DNA of 64,000 nt, taken from Paraburkholderia tuberum STM678. GTDB lineage: Bacteria > Pseudomonadota > Gammaproteobacteria > Burkholderiales > Burkholderiaceae. This document shows positions 8,534-17,805 of the stretch, in pieces; position 1 is the first letter of the stretch, and every line of letters begins with the position of its first letter. Below the pieces are notes generated by a model that was not told the DNA's origin, did no database searches, and saw only the letters and a list, made by a program, of their open reading frames with translations. The DNA is taken from NCBI RefSeq assembly GCF_902833905.1, contig NZ_CADFGP010000035.1, forward strand, positions 25,108-89,107, in the 5' to 3' direction. Both the position numbers and the translations under genes were made by a program.

Positions 8534-11035
8534 ATGCCAATCATCAAACGACCGCATTCCTCGAACTCTCCGGCCGGTGAAGACCGGGACTCCCACCAAC
8601 GCACCCCTGGACGCAATGCCGCCTCGCGCGAGCCCGAGCGCGGCCGTCGTTCGATCGGCGCGTCGCTCGTGCTGTGGTTCTTCGGCCTGATCGCGACCGT
8701 CGTCGTGGTCGGGGCGCTGATCGTCGGCTATGCGCTCGTCGTGATGGGGCCGCAATTGCCGTCGCTCGACGCGCTGACCGACTATCGCCCGAAAGTGCCG
8801 CTGCGCGTCTACACCGCCGATCACGTGCTGATCGGCGAATTCGGCGAGGAGCGGCGCAGCCTCGTGCGCTTCCAGGACATCCCCGACCAGATGAAAAAAG
8901 CGGTGCTCGCGATCGAGGACTACCGCTTTTACGAACACGGCGGCGTCGACTTCGTCGGCATCCTGCGCGCCGGTTTCGCCGACCTTGCGCATGGCGGCGC
9001 GTCGCAGGGCGCGAGCACGATCACGATGCAGGTCGCGCGCAACTTCTTCCTCTCCAGCGAGAAGACGTACACGCGCAAGATCTACGAGATGCTGCTCGCG
9101 TACAAGATCGAGCGCGCGCTGACGAAAGACCAGATCCTCGAGCTGTACATGAACCAGATCTATCTGGGCGAGCGCGCGTACGGCTTCGCCGCGGCCGCGC
9201 GCGTGTACTTCGGCAAGGACCTGAAGGACCTCACGCTGGCCCAGGCCGCGATGCTCGCGGGCCTGCCGAAGGCGCCGTCCGCGTATAACCCGGTCGTCAA
9301 TCCGAAGCGCGCGAAGATCCGTCAGGAGTACATCCTGCGACGCATGCTCGAGCTGAACTACATCACGCAGCAGCAGTACGACCAGGCCGTGAAGGAAGAG
9401 ATTCACACGAAGAATCCGGGCAACGAGTACAGCGTGCACGCCGAGTACGTCGCCGAAATGGTGCGGCAGATGATGTACGCGCAGTACAAGGACGAAACCT
9501 ATACGCGCGGCCTGAACGTGACCACCACGATCGATTCCGCCGATCAGGACGCCGCGTATCGCGCGGTGCGCAAGGGCGTGATGGACTACGAGCGGCGCCA
9601 CGGCTATCGCGGACCGGAAGGCTTCGTGCAGTTGCCCGAGGCGGGCGACGACCGCGACCAGACGATCGACGACGCGCTGACCGATCACCCGGACAACGGC
9701 GAGATCATCGCCGGCGTGGTGACGGACGCGAGCCCGAAGCAGGTGGCCGCGCAACTGGTCGACGGCACCCAGGTGACGGTGTCGGGCGACGGCCTGCGCT
9801 TCGTCGCCGCGGCGCTGAGCCCGCGCGCGAACGCGACGCTGCGCATCAAGCCGGGTTCGATCGTGCGCCTCGTCGCCGACGACAAGGGCAACTGGCAGAT
9901 CACGCAGCTGCCGCAGGTCGAGGGCGCGCTCGTGTCGCTGACGCCGCAGGACGGCGCGATCCGCGCGCTGATCGGCGGTTTCGACTTCAACAAGAACAAG
10001 TTCAACCATGTAACGCAAGCATGGCGGCAGCCGGGTTCGAGCTTCAAGCCGTTCATCTATTCGGCGGCGCTCGACAAGGGGCTCGCACCGGCGACGATCA
10101 TCAACGACGCGCCGCTGTACTTCCCGCCGAGCACGCCGGGCGGCGACGCGTGGGAGCCGAAGGACGACGACCAGCCTGATGGTCCGATGTCGATGCGCCT
10201 CGCGCTGCAGAAGTCGAAGAACCTCGTGTCGATCCGCATCCTGTCGTTCATCGGCACCAAATACGCGCAGGACTTCGTTACGCAGCGCTTTGGCTTCGAC
10301 GCCGACAAGACCCCGCCGTACCTGCCGATGGCGCTGGGCGCGGGCCTCGTCACGCCGCTGCAGTCGGCGGGCGCGTACTCGGTGTTCGCGAACGGCGGCT
10401 ACCGGATCAATCCGTATCTGATCAACGAAGTGACTGACGCGCGTGGCGTGGCGATCTCGCGCGCGCAGCCGCTCGTCGCTGGGCACGACGCGCCGCGCAC
10501 GCTCGAGCCGCGTAACGCATACATCATGAACAGCCTGTTGCACTCGGTCGCGACCGCGGGTACGGGCGCGGGCACCAACGTGTTGAAGCGCTCGGACCTG
10601 CAGGGCAAGACCGGTACGACCAACGACGCGAAGGACGGCTGGTTCGCCGGCTATCAGCAGTCGCTGGTGGCGGTCGCGTGGATGGGCTACGACCAGCCGA
10701 AGAGTCTCGGCAGCCGCGAATTCGGCGCGCAGCTCGCGCTGCCGATCTGGGTCGAGTACATGCAGCGCGCGCTGCGCGGTGTGCCCCAGGCCGAGCCGCA
10801 GCAACCCGACGGTGTGACGGTGATGAACGGCGAGCTGTTCTTTACCGACAAGTTGCCGGGGCAAGGCTTCGTCGCGAGCATCGGTCTCGATTCGGGCAAT
10901 CCGATGGCCGGCGCGACCGATGCGGTGGGCGGGGTCGGCCCGGCGGGCATGACGCCGCCGGTGGTGCCGCCGCCGAGCGTGTCGACGACCGAGAAGAAGC
11001 AGATTATGGATCTGTTCGAGTCGAACAAGCCTTGA
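8534..11035 (+). CDS. mrcA: Penicillin-binding protein 1A, bifunctional peptidoglycan synthase
   Basis: An 833-residue class A PBP that polymerises lipid II and crosslinks the stem peptides. It has a cytoplasmic tail (1-42) and one membrane anchor (about 43-69). The glycosyltransferase domain contains EDYRFYEHGG (catalytic Glu near 128) and GASTITMQVARNFFLS. An OB-like insert follows. The transpeptidase domain carries SSFK (serine near 501), SKN and KTGTT (near 691). The ATG at 8534 is chosen because it gives the usual N-terminus; longer in-frame extensions are Arg/Ala-rich leader. No pilM cluster is adjacent, so this may be one of several PBP1A paralogues. Confidence 0.93.
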   Translation: MPIIKRPHSSNSPAGEDRDSHQRTPGRNAASREPERGRRSIGASLVLWFFGLIATVVVVGALIVGYALVVMGPQLPSLDALTDYRPKVPLRVYTADHVLIGEFGEERRSLVRFQDIPDQMKKAVLAIEDYRFYEHGGVDFVGILRAGFADLAHGGASQGASTITMQVARNFFLSSEKTYTRKIYEMLLAYKIERALTKDQILELYMNQIYLGERAYGFAAAARVYFGKDLKDLTLAQAAMLAGLPKAPSAYNPVVNPKRAKIRQEYILRRMLELNYITQQQYDQAVKEEIHTKNPGNEYSVHAEYVAEMVRQMMYAQYKDETYTRGLNVTTTIDSADQDAAYRAVRKGVMDYERRHGYRGPEGFVQLPEAGDDRDQTIDDALTDHPDNGEIIAGVVTDASPKQVAAQLVDGTQVTVSGDGLRFVAAALSPRANATLRIKPGSIVRLVADDKGNWQITQLPQVEGALVSLTPQDGAIRALIGGFDFNKNKFNHVTQAWRQPGSSFKPFIYSAALDKGLAPATIINDAPLYFPPSTPGGDAWEPKDDDQPDGPMSMRLALQKSKNLVSIRILSFIGTKYAQDFVTQRFGFDADKTPPYLPMALGAGLVTPLQSAGAYSVFANGGYRINPYLINEVTDARGVAISRAQPLVAGHDAPRTLEPRNAYIMNSLLHSVATAGTGAGTNVLKRSDLQGKTGTTNDAKDGWFAGYQQSLVAVAWMGYDQPKSLGSREFGAQLALPIWVEYMQRALRGVPQAEPQQPDGVTVMNGELFFTDKLPGQGFVASIGLDSGNPMAGATDAVGGVGPAGMTPPVVPPPSVSTTEKKQIMDLFESNKP

Positions 11036-11117
11036 TGTCTCGGATGGCGGGTGCGCGGTGGGCCACGGATTCTTAAGCGATACGGGCACTGGCCCACTCT
11101 CGCCGCATACCGTCATG

Positions 11118-11483
11118 TCAGCGGCGAAACACCTCGACGCGAGGCACATCGTCGGAAAAAGCGGACTGAAGTGCCCACTCCTCGTAGCGTTTCGCGCCGG
11201 CAAGATGCTCTGATAACTTCATGGTCAGATCATGCCAGGCTGAATCGCCTTCCGGCACGGTCATGGTACGGCCATCGTCTAGCCGGACGAGCAATACGAT
11301 CGAATTTCCAATCCATTGTTCTGACCGCGTAGCGACGATTTCGCAAATATCTTCCCAGGCAATCTGTTGCTCGCCTTGCTGATTTGTCACGACGAGACCC
11401 TTATCGCTCAGGGATAGAGCGAAGGAGAATCTGCGTGACGGCAGGCGTCCTAGCAGCCAGGAGTTGATCCGGCTCATTATCAT
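11118..11483 (-). CDS. Unknown small protein, possible immunity protein
   Basis: A 121-residue protein starting MIMSRINSWLLGRLP. It appears to be a mixed alpha/beta domain (strands around RRFSFALSLSDKGLVVTN and SIVLLVRLDDGRTMTVPEG) ending in a helical segment (HDLTMKLSEHLAGAKRYEEW). I do not recognise the family. It starts 9 bp after the stop of the membrane-protein gene upstream, so the two form an operon. Pairing a small soluble protein with a glycine-zipper membrane protein is typical of immunity/effector pairs, but this is inference. Confidence 0.65.
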   Translation of the reverse strand: MIMSRINSWLLGRLPSRRFSFALSLSDKGLVVTNQQGEQQIAWEDICEIVATRSEQWIGNSIVLLVRLDDGRTMTVPEGDSAWHDLTMKLSEHLAGAKRYEEWALQSAFSDDVPRVEVFRR

Positions 11484-11492
11484 GTCGTAGCT

Positions 11493-12248
11493 CTATTTCC
11501 ATTTGATTGGGGCGAGGCGCCAGATATTCTCTGCGGCCTCCTTGCCGACATGGTGGCCGAGCCAGCTCGCCATCATTCCACCGGCAATACCCCCCAGCAC
11601 AATTGCCCCGCCTTCCGCCAACTCTCCTACGACCGGAATCATCAACGATGGCGCGGCCCATGTGCCAGCCCATGCCGCGCCAGCCGCCGCACCTGCCCAC
11701 ATGCCTCCCGTGCCCGCTGCCAATCCACCGATGGCTCCTGCAAATTCCTCAGTCGCTACTCGCGCTTTGTCCTTCTGCGGCGCTTTCTCGATGACTACGC
11801 CGACGGCAACAATCTCAATCACGATGCCGGCGGACCCAGCCATCCGGCCTACAAATGCGATACGGTTAACGACAGACCGCGTTTTGCCGACGCTCAGCAG
11901 AACCGCTTCTATATTGCCTTTTTTTCGAAGCAGGGTGTCCAGGGTTGGCAAATTTTTGGATGGTTTGAGCGCCTCAGAGTAAAAGCGCCCGAATGGACTT
12001 AGACGCCTGCGCATTTCAATCACCAAACCGTTGCGTTGCACTTCGACCAATTGTCTGGCTTCCTCGTGAGTGATATTCCCACGCTGAAGGAGTCGCTTGG
12101 CCTGTTGCTGAATTACGGAATTCGTCTTGTCATAGATGTGTCTTGCATATCCGTCCCAAGCCATATTCGCGGCGACGGGAAACTGAATGTTAACTACATC
12201 TGAAACTTTAGCGGTATAGCTGTATCGTGTTCTACTTTGATCTGCCAT
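11493..12248 (-). CDS. Glycine-zipper membrane protein, candidate pore-forming effector
   Basis: A 251-residue protein with a polar N-terminal half (about 1-110: NIQFPVAANMAWDGYARHI, then a basic helical region). The C-terminal half has three hydrophobic Gly/Ala-rich stretches: around 125-148 (GRMAGSAGIVIEIVAVGVVI), 165-195 (GAIGGLAAGTGGMWAGAAAG) and 205-235 (GEGGAIVLGG-like, GMMASWLGHHVG). There is no signal peptide. Soluble N-terminus plus C-terminal glycine-zipper hairpins resembles membrane-inserting toxins and some type VI effectors, but I cannot assign a family. Base composition is less GC-rich than the neighbours, suggesting transfer. Confidence 0.6.
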   Translation of the reverse strand: MADQSRTRYSYTAKVSDVVNIQFPVAANMAWDGYARHIYDKTNSVIQQQAKRLLQRGNITHEEARQLVEVQRNGLVIEMRRRLSPFGRFYSEALKPSKNLPTLDTLLRKKGNIEAVLLSVGKTRSVVNRIAFVGRMAGSAGIVIEIVAVGVVIEKAPQKDKARVATEEFAGAIGGLAAGTGGMWAGAAAGAAWAGTWAAPSLMIPVVGELAEGGAIVLGGIAGGMMASWLGHHVGKEAAENIWRLAPIKWK

Positions 12249-12591
12249 TATCTAACTCGCATTGAGAAAATCGAAAATCTTGCATAGTCTATATGGCGAA
12301 TCATCCTAAAATTGCGGCGATAGCTACCGTGACCTAAGCGCACTGTGCGCGGCAACCGTGACTCAAAGCAGTGCGCGGGTAGCCCAAAACTGGACGGAAA
12401 GGAAACGCACGAAAAAAGTATGAGCAAGTGTTAAATAACGGGATGCAGATCCAACGCAAATCATCGTCATGACCTCGGATATTGATGATATCTCCAATCG
12501 AGAGCCCTTTTTCGCGATTCTGATACAGTTCTATTCACCACAGACTCACGATGGGCGTCCGATCGATCTTTGAAATAGACAACGGTTTGAA
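12249..12591. other. AT-richer divergent intergenic region of the accessory island
   Basis: This 343-bp stretch is clearly less GC-rich than the rest of the window. It contains short imperfect palindromes (for example GATATTGATGATATC near 12477-12491) and no gene that I can support. It likely holds promoters for the genes on each side. Confidence 0.45.
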
Positions 12592-12921
12592 ATGAACGAA
12601 AGTGAAACCTTTGAGCGTCGCCGTTTAGTGGCAGTGGCACAGGCAATGTTGGACGGCAATCTATTCGTTCTTGAAGGGGCGGCGCAGCTACTCGCTCTTA
12701 AGAATCAGTTAGACGGGATTGCCGATCGCGATCCGGACTTTGATGTCTTCGTCGTCATTCGATCAGAGACCGATCATTTGCCTCTCGAAGCGCAACGGTC
12801 GCAGTGGCTATCTGAGGCGCTTGCTCGTCTTGAGCCCGAGTTCAAAAGCTCGCAAGAGTGGGCAAGCTCTTTCGCGCCTCAAGCATGCATCGATCTGATA
12901 GCACGATTCAGTGATCGATAA
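12592..12921 (+). CDS. Small acidic protein with SETDHLP motif
   Basis: A 109-residue acidic protein. The central segment DFDVFVVIRSETDHLP (about 49-64), followed by an SQWLSEAL-type helix, is a pattern I remember from families of small uncharacterised proteins often encoded near polymorphic toxin loci. A DUF number (DUF2489) comes to mind, but I am not sure. It is divergent from the candidate effector gene in the same AT-richer island and may be a second immunity protein. The codon usage also looks less GC-rich than neighbours. Confidence 0.6.
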   Translation: MNESETFERRRLVAVAQAMLDGNLFVLEGAAQLLALKNQLDGIADRDPDFDVFVVIRSETDHLPLEAQRSQWLSEALARLEPEFKSSQEWASSFAPQACIDLIARFSDR

Positions 12922-13096
12922 ACACCGTTGAGGCGCTGCAGAGCACGTGTACTGTGGCTTGCTTCTGATTCGTTTCGCACCGTACAAACAAATCGTATTA
13001 GGTTCAATGCGTTAGCCCGTTGTTCAGACAGTTTTCAACAGGTTCATCAACACGAACTGGGGATAAGTGCGCCGCGTTCCGTACGGAATCCGAGAC

Positions 13097-14674
13097 TTAG
13101 TTGGATGTCACCGTGTTCGTCGTCCCAACCGATGCAGGCGCAGAAGCCGAAGTCGCCGCAGCCGATGATGCGCCTGCCTGATCAACCGGCGGATTCCCCA
13201 TCGCCTGAAACAGCGCGGCCGTATCCGTCAGCCGCGCGCTCATATAGCGGATCTCATCGAGCTGCGCGTTGCGCCATTGCTGCTCGCTCGAACGCGTCGC
13301 GGCGACGGGCAGCGCGCCGAGCCGATAGCGCGCCGAGGTCTCGTTGAACACACCCTGTGCCGAACGCGCGGCAACGTTCGCGGCGTCGAGCGACTGCGCG
13401 TCGTGCTCGAGTGAGGCGAGCGTGTCGGCGACGTTCTGAAACGCGGCCAGCACAGTCTGTTTGTACTGCGACACGCTCGCTTCATACGTGTGCTGCGCCG
13501 CGCGGCGCTGCGCGAGCAGCGCGCCGCCGTGAAACAGCGGTTGCGACAGCGACGCGCCGATGCTCCAGATGGCCCCCGCACCGGACATCGCGACCGGCCA
13601 GCTAAACCCGCCTTGTCCCATCGATGCCGACAGCGACAGACTCGGGAACATCTGCGCGGTGGCGACGCCCACATCGGTCGCAGCGGCCTTCAGCGCGGCG
13701 TCGGCGGCCTCGATGTCAGGCCGCGTGCGCAGCAGCTCCGACGGCACCACCACCGGCACCTGCTTCGGCACATGCAACTGCGCGAGATCGATGTCGTCGG
13801 GCGCGGCATCGGGTGTGCGGCCAAGCAGCACCGCGAGCGCGTGACGCGTAGTGAGCCACTGTTGCTTCAGCGCCGGCAGACTCGCCGACACGCTCGCCGC
13901 GCTCTGCTGCGCGTTCAGCAGATCGGCATGCGATACCGCACCGAGCGCGAAGCGCCGCTCGGTATCGCGCGCCTGATCGTTGGCGAGGACCACGAGCCGC
14001 TCGGTCGTATCGACCTGAGCATGCAGCGCGGCGCTCGTGATCGTCGCGGTCACGATGTTCGCGGCGAGCGCGCGCCGCGCCGCCTCGAGCTGGTAGACCT
14101 GCACGTTCACGCGCGCGGCGAGCGCCGCGTTCGCGAGCCGCGCGGCGCCGAACAGATCGAACGTGTAGTGCGCCTGCAACTGGCCGACGAACACGTTGTA
14201 CAGAAACGTGTTCGGTCCGATCTCGGGGATCGCGAGCGCGCGATTGCGGGTGGCCTGGCCGCCGGCGTCGATGGTCGGCAGCAGCGAGCTGCCGACCTGC
14301 GCGCGCAATTGCTCGCGCGCGGCCGCGAGACTGCGGTCGGTCGCGTCGAGCGTCGGACTATTGCGCAGGCCTTCGTCGACGAGCGCGTTCAGCGCATCCG
14401 AGCGGTACAGCTTCCACCATTCGGGCACCGGCTGCGCGCCGGTCACGAACTGCTGCGAGACGCCCTGCGCAGTCACGGTTTGCGTCGGTAGCGGCTCGGC
14501 ACCGTAGTGCGCGGGCTGCGGCATCGCGGGCGCATCGCCGTTCGGTCCGAACGAGCAAGCGCCGAGCATGCAGGTGATGCCGGCGATGCTGGTGGCAAGC
14601 GTGGTACGGGCCAGCGCGTCGAAGCGCGCGCGGCGGTGGCGGGATAGGGCGGGAATAGTCATGCTCGTGCTCAT
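13097..14674 (-). CDS. RND efflux outer-membrane factor, NodT/OprM-type lipoprotein
   Basis: A 525-residue TolC-like protein. The lipobox LGAC (Cys near 40) predicts lipidation. Two repeats of the outer-membrane efflux domain follow (about 90-280 and 310-490), with family segments such as GVATAQMFPSLSLSASMG and LSQPLFHGGALLAQRRAA. A Ser/Ala/Thr-rich tail ends the protein. It is the last gene of a three-gene efflux operon, starting 2 bp after the pump gene's stop, and would form the trimeric exit duct. The substrate is unknown. Confidence 0.92.
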   Translation of the reverse strand: MSTSMTIPALSRHRRARFDALARTTLATSIAGITCMLGACSFGPNGDAPAMPQPAHYGAEPLPTQTVTAQGVSQQFVTGAQPVPEWWKLYRSDALNALVDEGLRNSPTLDATDRSLAAAREQLRAQVGSSLLPTIDAGGQATRNRALAIPEIGPNTFLYNVFVGQLQAHYTFDLFGAARLANAALAARVNVQVYQLEAARRALAANIVTATITSAALHAQVDTTERLVVLANDQARDTERRFALGAVSHADLLNAQQSAASVSASLPALKQQWLTTRHALAVLLGRTPDAAPDDIDLAQLHVPKQVPVVVPSELLRTRPDIEAADAALKAAATDVGVATAQMFPSLSLSASMGQGGFSWPVAMSGAGAIWSIGASLSQPLFHGGALLAQRRAAQHTYEASVSQYKQTVLAAFQNVADTLASLEHDAQSLDAANVAARSAQGVFNETSARYRLGALPVAATRSSEQQWRNAQLDEIRYMSARLTDTAALFQAMGNPPVDQAGASSAAATSASAPASVGTTNTVTSN

Positions 14675-14676
14675 GC

Positions 14677-17600
14677 TCAGTTACCCGTGTGCGTGGCGCC
14701 GGCACCGGACGGCGTCTGCGGCTCGCGCTCGTCGGCGCGTACGCGGAACGACGCGGCGTACAACGCGGGCAGATAGAACAGCGTGAGGATCGTCGCGCTC
14801 GTGATGCCGCCCATCAGCGCGGTGGCCATCGGCCCGAAGAAGTTCGAGCGCAGCAGCGGGATCAGCGCGAGCACGGCGGCCGCGGCGGTCAGCGTGATCG
14901 GCCGGAACCGCCGCACGGTCGCGCCGACGATCGCATCGAAGCGCTTGTGCCCCGACGCAATGTCCTGCTCGATCTGATCGACGAGAATCACCGAGTTGCG
15001 CATGATGATGCCGAACATCGCGATCACGCCGAGCATCGCGACGAAACCGAACGGCTGGCCGAACAGCAGCAAGGTGAGCACGACGCCGATCAGGCCGAGC
15101 GGCGCGGTCAGCACGACCATCAGCACGCGCGCGAAGCTTTGCAGCTGGATCATCAGCAGCGTGAGCACCGCGATCACCATGATCGGAATCTGCGCGTTGA
15201 TCGAGGTTTGACCCTTGGCGCTTTCCTCGACGGAGCCACCGATCTCGATCCGGTAGCCGACCGGCAGCGTCGCGCGGATCGGCGCGAGCGCGCGGTCCAC
15301 CGCGTGCGTGACGTCGATGCCTTGCGCGCCGGCCGCCACGTCCGACTGCACGGTGATGGTCGGCTGACGGTCGCGTTCCCAGATCACGCCGTATTCGAGG
15401 TCGTTGCGCAGATGTCCGAGCGTGCCGAGCGGCACCGGGCCGTTGGGCGTCGGCATCGCGAGCGCGGTCAGCCGCGACGGGTCGACGCGTTCGGCGCGCG
15501 GCGCGCGCAGATCGACGCTGATCAGCTTGTCGCGCTCCCGATACTGCGTGACCGTGTAGCCGGACATCGTCATCGCGAGGAAGCTGGCGATGTCTTCGGA
15601 CGTCACGCCGAGTTCGCGCGCGCGCTTCTGGTCAATCTCGAAGCGCACCGAGCGCTCGGCGGGTTCGTCCCAGTCGAACTGCACGTTGCGCGTGCCGCGA
15701 TTGGCGCGCATCGACGCGGCGACGCGTTCGGCGATCGAGCGCACGGTCGCGATGTCGTCGCCGCTCACGCGGAACTGCACCGGATAGCCGACCGGCGGCC
15801 CGTTCTCGAGGCGCGACAGGCGCGTGCGGATCGCCGGGAAGTTGTTGAGCAACTCCGGTTCGAGCCACTGCGCGAGCTTCTCGCGATCCTTGACCGACTT
15901 CGCGGTGATCACGAACTGTGCGAAGTTCGGCTGCTGCAATTGCTGATCGAGCGGCAGATAGAAGCGCGGCGCGCCGGTGCCGACGAAGCTGACTGAGTGA
16001 TCGATTTCAGGCCGGCCTTTGAGAACCTGTTCGAGGCGCTGCGCCTGGCGCAGCGTTGCATCGAACGACGCGCCTTCGGGCAGCCGCACATCGACCAGCA
16101 ACTCCGGCCGGTCCGAGCTCGGGAAGAACTGCTGCGGCACGAGCGAGAAGCCGGCCATCGCGAGCACGAACAGCAGCACGGTGATCGCGAGCACGACGAA
16201 GCGCCGCTCGATGCACCAGCCGATCCAGCCGCGCAAGCGCGTGTAGAAGCGCGTGTCGTAGATGTCATGTTCGTGATCGTCAGGCTCGTGCGCATGGCGC
16301 TTGCGCTCGGGCAGCATGTGATAGCCGAGCAGCGGAATCAGCACGACCGCCGCGAGCCACGACGCGATCAGCGCGATCGCCGACACCTCGAAGATCGAGC
16401 GCGTGTACTCGCCGGTGCTCGACTTCGCGAGCGCGATCGGCAGGAAGCCGGATACGGTGACGAGCGTGCCGGTCAGCATCGGAAACGCGGTGCTGGAGTA
16501 CGCGAAGGCCGCGGCGCGCGTGCGGTTCCAGCCTTGCTCGAGCTTCACCGACATCATTTCGACCGCGATGATCGCATCGTCGACGAGCAGGCCGAGCGCG
16601 AGCACGAGTGTGCCGAGCGATACCTTGTGCAGGCCGATATCGAACAGGTACATGCACAACGCGGTGACCGCGAGCACCACCGGAATCGAGATCACGACCA
16701 CCATGCCGGTGCGCACGCCGAGCGACACGAGGCTCACGACCAGCACGATCGCGACCGCTTCGGCGACCGCTTCGAGGAAGTCGTCGACCGAGCGCGCGAC
16801 CGCGTGCGGCATGCTCGATACTTCGACGAGATTCAATCCGGCGGGCAGCGCGGCGCGCAGTTGGGTCATCTGCTGATCGAGCGCGCGGCCGAGGCGGATC
16901 ACGTCGCCGCCCGGCTGCATCGTCACGCCGATACCGAGCACGGGTTTGCCGCCGAAGCGCATCTGCGTGACGACGGGGTCGTCGTAGCCGCGCTTGATCG
17001 TCGCGATGTCGCCGAGACGCAACGTGCGATTGTTGATGCGGATCAGCGTGTCGGCGAGCGCGGCCACGTCGTTGAACTGGCCGCTCGGGCGCACGAACAC
17101 GCGGTCGTCCGTGGTGGTCAGCGTACCCGCGGGAGCGATCGTGTTCTGCGCGTTGATCGCCTGCCCAAGCTGTTGCGGCGAGATGCCGAGACGCGTCAAC
17201 TGCGTGTTCGCGATCTCGATGTAGATGTGCTGATCGGGATCGCCGAAATAGTCGACCTTGCCGACGCCCGGCACGCGCACCAGCACCGAGCGTAGCTGGT
17301 CCGCGTAATCGTGCAGTTGCGCGGCGGAAAAGCCGTCGCCTTCGAGCGTGTAGATGTTGGTGTAGACGTCGCCGAATTCGTCGTTGAAGAACGGGCCCTG
17401 GATGCCCGGCGGCAAGCTCGACGCGATATCGCCGACTTTCTTGCGCACCTGGTACCACGTCTCGGGCACCTGGCTCACCGGCGCCGAGTCCTTCATCGTG
17501 AAGAAGATCAGCGATTCGCCGGGACGCGAGTAGCTGCGCACGAAATCGATGTACGGCGTTTCCTGCAGCTTGCGGCCGATGCGATCGGTCAGCTGCTCCT

Positions 17601-17805
17601 GCACCTGGCGCGCGGTGGCACCCGGCCAGAACGTGCGGATCACCATCACGCGGAACGTGAAGGGCGGGTCTTCCGACTGCGCGAGCCGCGTGTAGGCGAG
17701 GATGCCGAACGCGGTGGCGAGCGCGATCAGGAATACGACCAGCGCCTGATGACGCAGTGCCCACGCGGACAGATTGAAGCGTCCTTCTTCGTGCGACGTG
17801 CTCAT
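14677..17805 (-). CDS. RND efflux transporter, inner-membrane pump subunit
   Basis: A 1042-residue AcrB/MdtB-type proton-driven pump with twelve predicted helices and two large periplasmic loops. Helix 4 contains GLLVDDAIIAVE, the acidic proton-relay pair. The segment SEDPPFTFRVMVIRTFWPG follows helix 1. The start at 17805 (MSTSHEEGRF) overlaps the adaptor gene stop as ATGA and is preferred over a longer open frame, because that extension is antisense-like Arg-rich sequence inside the adaptor gene. Closest to the multidrug branch of RND pumps rather than the metal branch; the substrate is not predictable. Confidence 0.93.
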   Translation of the reverse strand: MSTSHEEGRFNLSAWALRHQALVVFLIALATAFGILAYTRLAQSEDPPFTFRVMVIRTFWPGATARQVQEQLTDRIGRKLQETPYIDFVRSYSRPGESLIFFTMKDSAPVSQVPETWYQVRKKVGDIASSLPPGIQGPFFNDEFGDVYTNIYTLEGDGFSAAQLHDYADQLRSVLVRVPGVGKVDYFGDPDQHIYIEIANTQLTRLGISPQQLGQAINAQNTIAPAGTLTTTDDRVFVRPSGQFNDVAALADTLIRINNRTLRLGDIATIKRGYDDPVVTQMRFGGKPVLGIGVTMQPGGDVIRLGRALDQQMTQLRAALPAGLNLVEVSSMPHAVARSVDDFLEAVAEAVAIVLVVSLVSLGVRTGMVVVISIPVVLAVTALCMYLFDIGLHKVSLGTLVLALGLLVDDAIIAVEMMSVKLEQGWNRTRAAAFAYSSTAFPMLTGTLVTVSGFLPIALAKSSTGEYTRSIFEVSAIALIASWLAAVVLIPLLGYHMLPERKRHAHEPDDHEHDIYDTRFYTRLRGWIGWCIERRFVVLAITVLLFVLAMAGFSLVPQQFFPSSDRPELLVDVRLPEGASFDATLRQAQRLEQVLKGRPEIDHSVSFVGTGAPRFYLPLDQQLQQPNFAQFVITAKSVKDREKLAQWLEPELLNNFPAIRTRLSRLENGPPVGYPVQFRVSGDDIATVRSIAERVAASMRANRGTRNVQFDWDEPAERSVRFEIDQKRARELGVTSEDIASFLAMTMSGYTVTQYRERDKLISVDLRAPRAERVDPSRLTALAMPTPNGPVPLGTLGHLRNDLEYGVIWERDRQPTITVQSDVAAGAQGIDVTHAVDRALAPIRATLPVGYRIEIGGSVEESAKGQTSINAQIPIMVIAVLTLLMIQLQSFARVLMVVLTAPLGLIGVVLTLLLFGQPFGFVAMLGVIAMFGIIMRNSVILVDQIEQDIASGHKRFDAIVGATVRRFRPITLTAAAAVLALIPLLRSNFFGPMATALMGGITSATILTLFYLPALYAASFRVRADEREPQTPSGAGATHTGN

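Noticed and set aside
8375..11203. A very long open frame (942 codons) on the minus strand opposite mrcA
   Set aside because: Its translation is Arg/His/Gln-rich and antisense-like, while the plus strand carries all PBP1A motifs. Long shadow frames are expected at this GC content.
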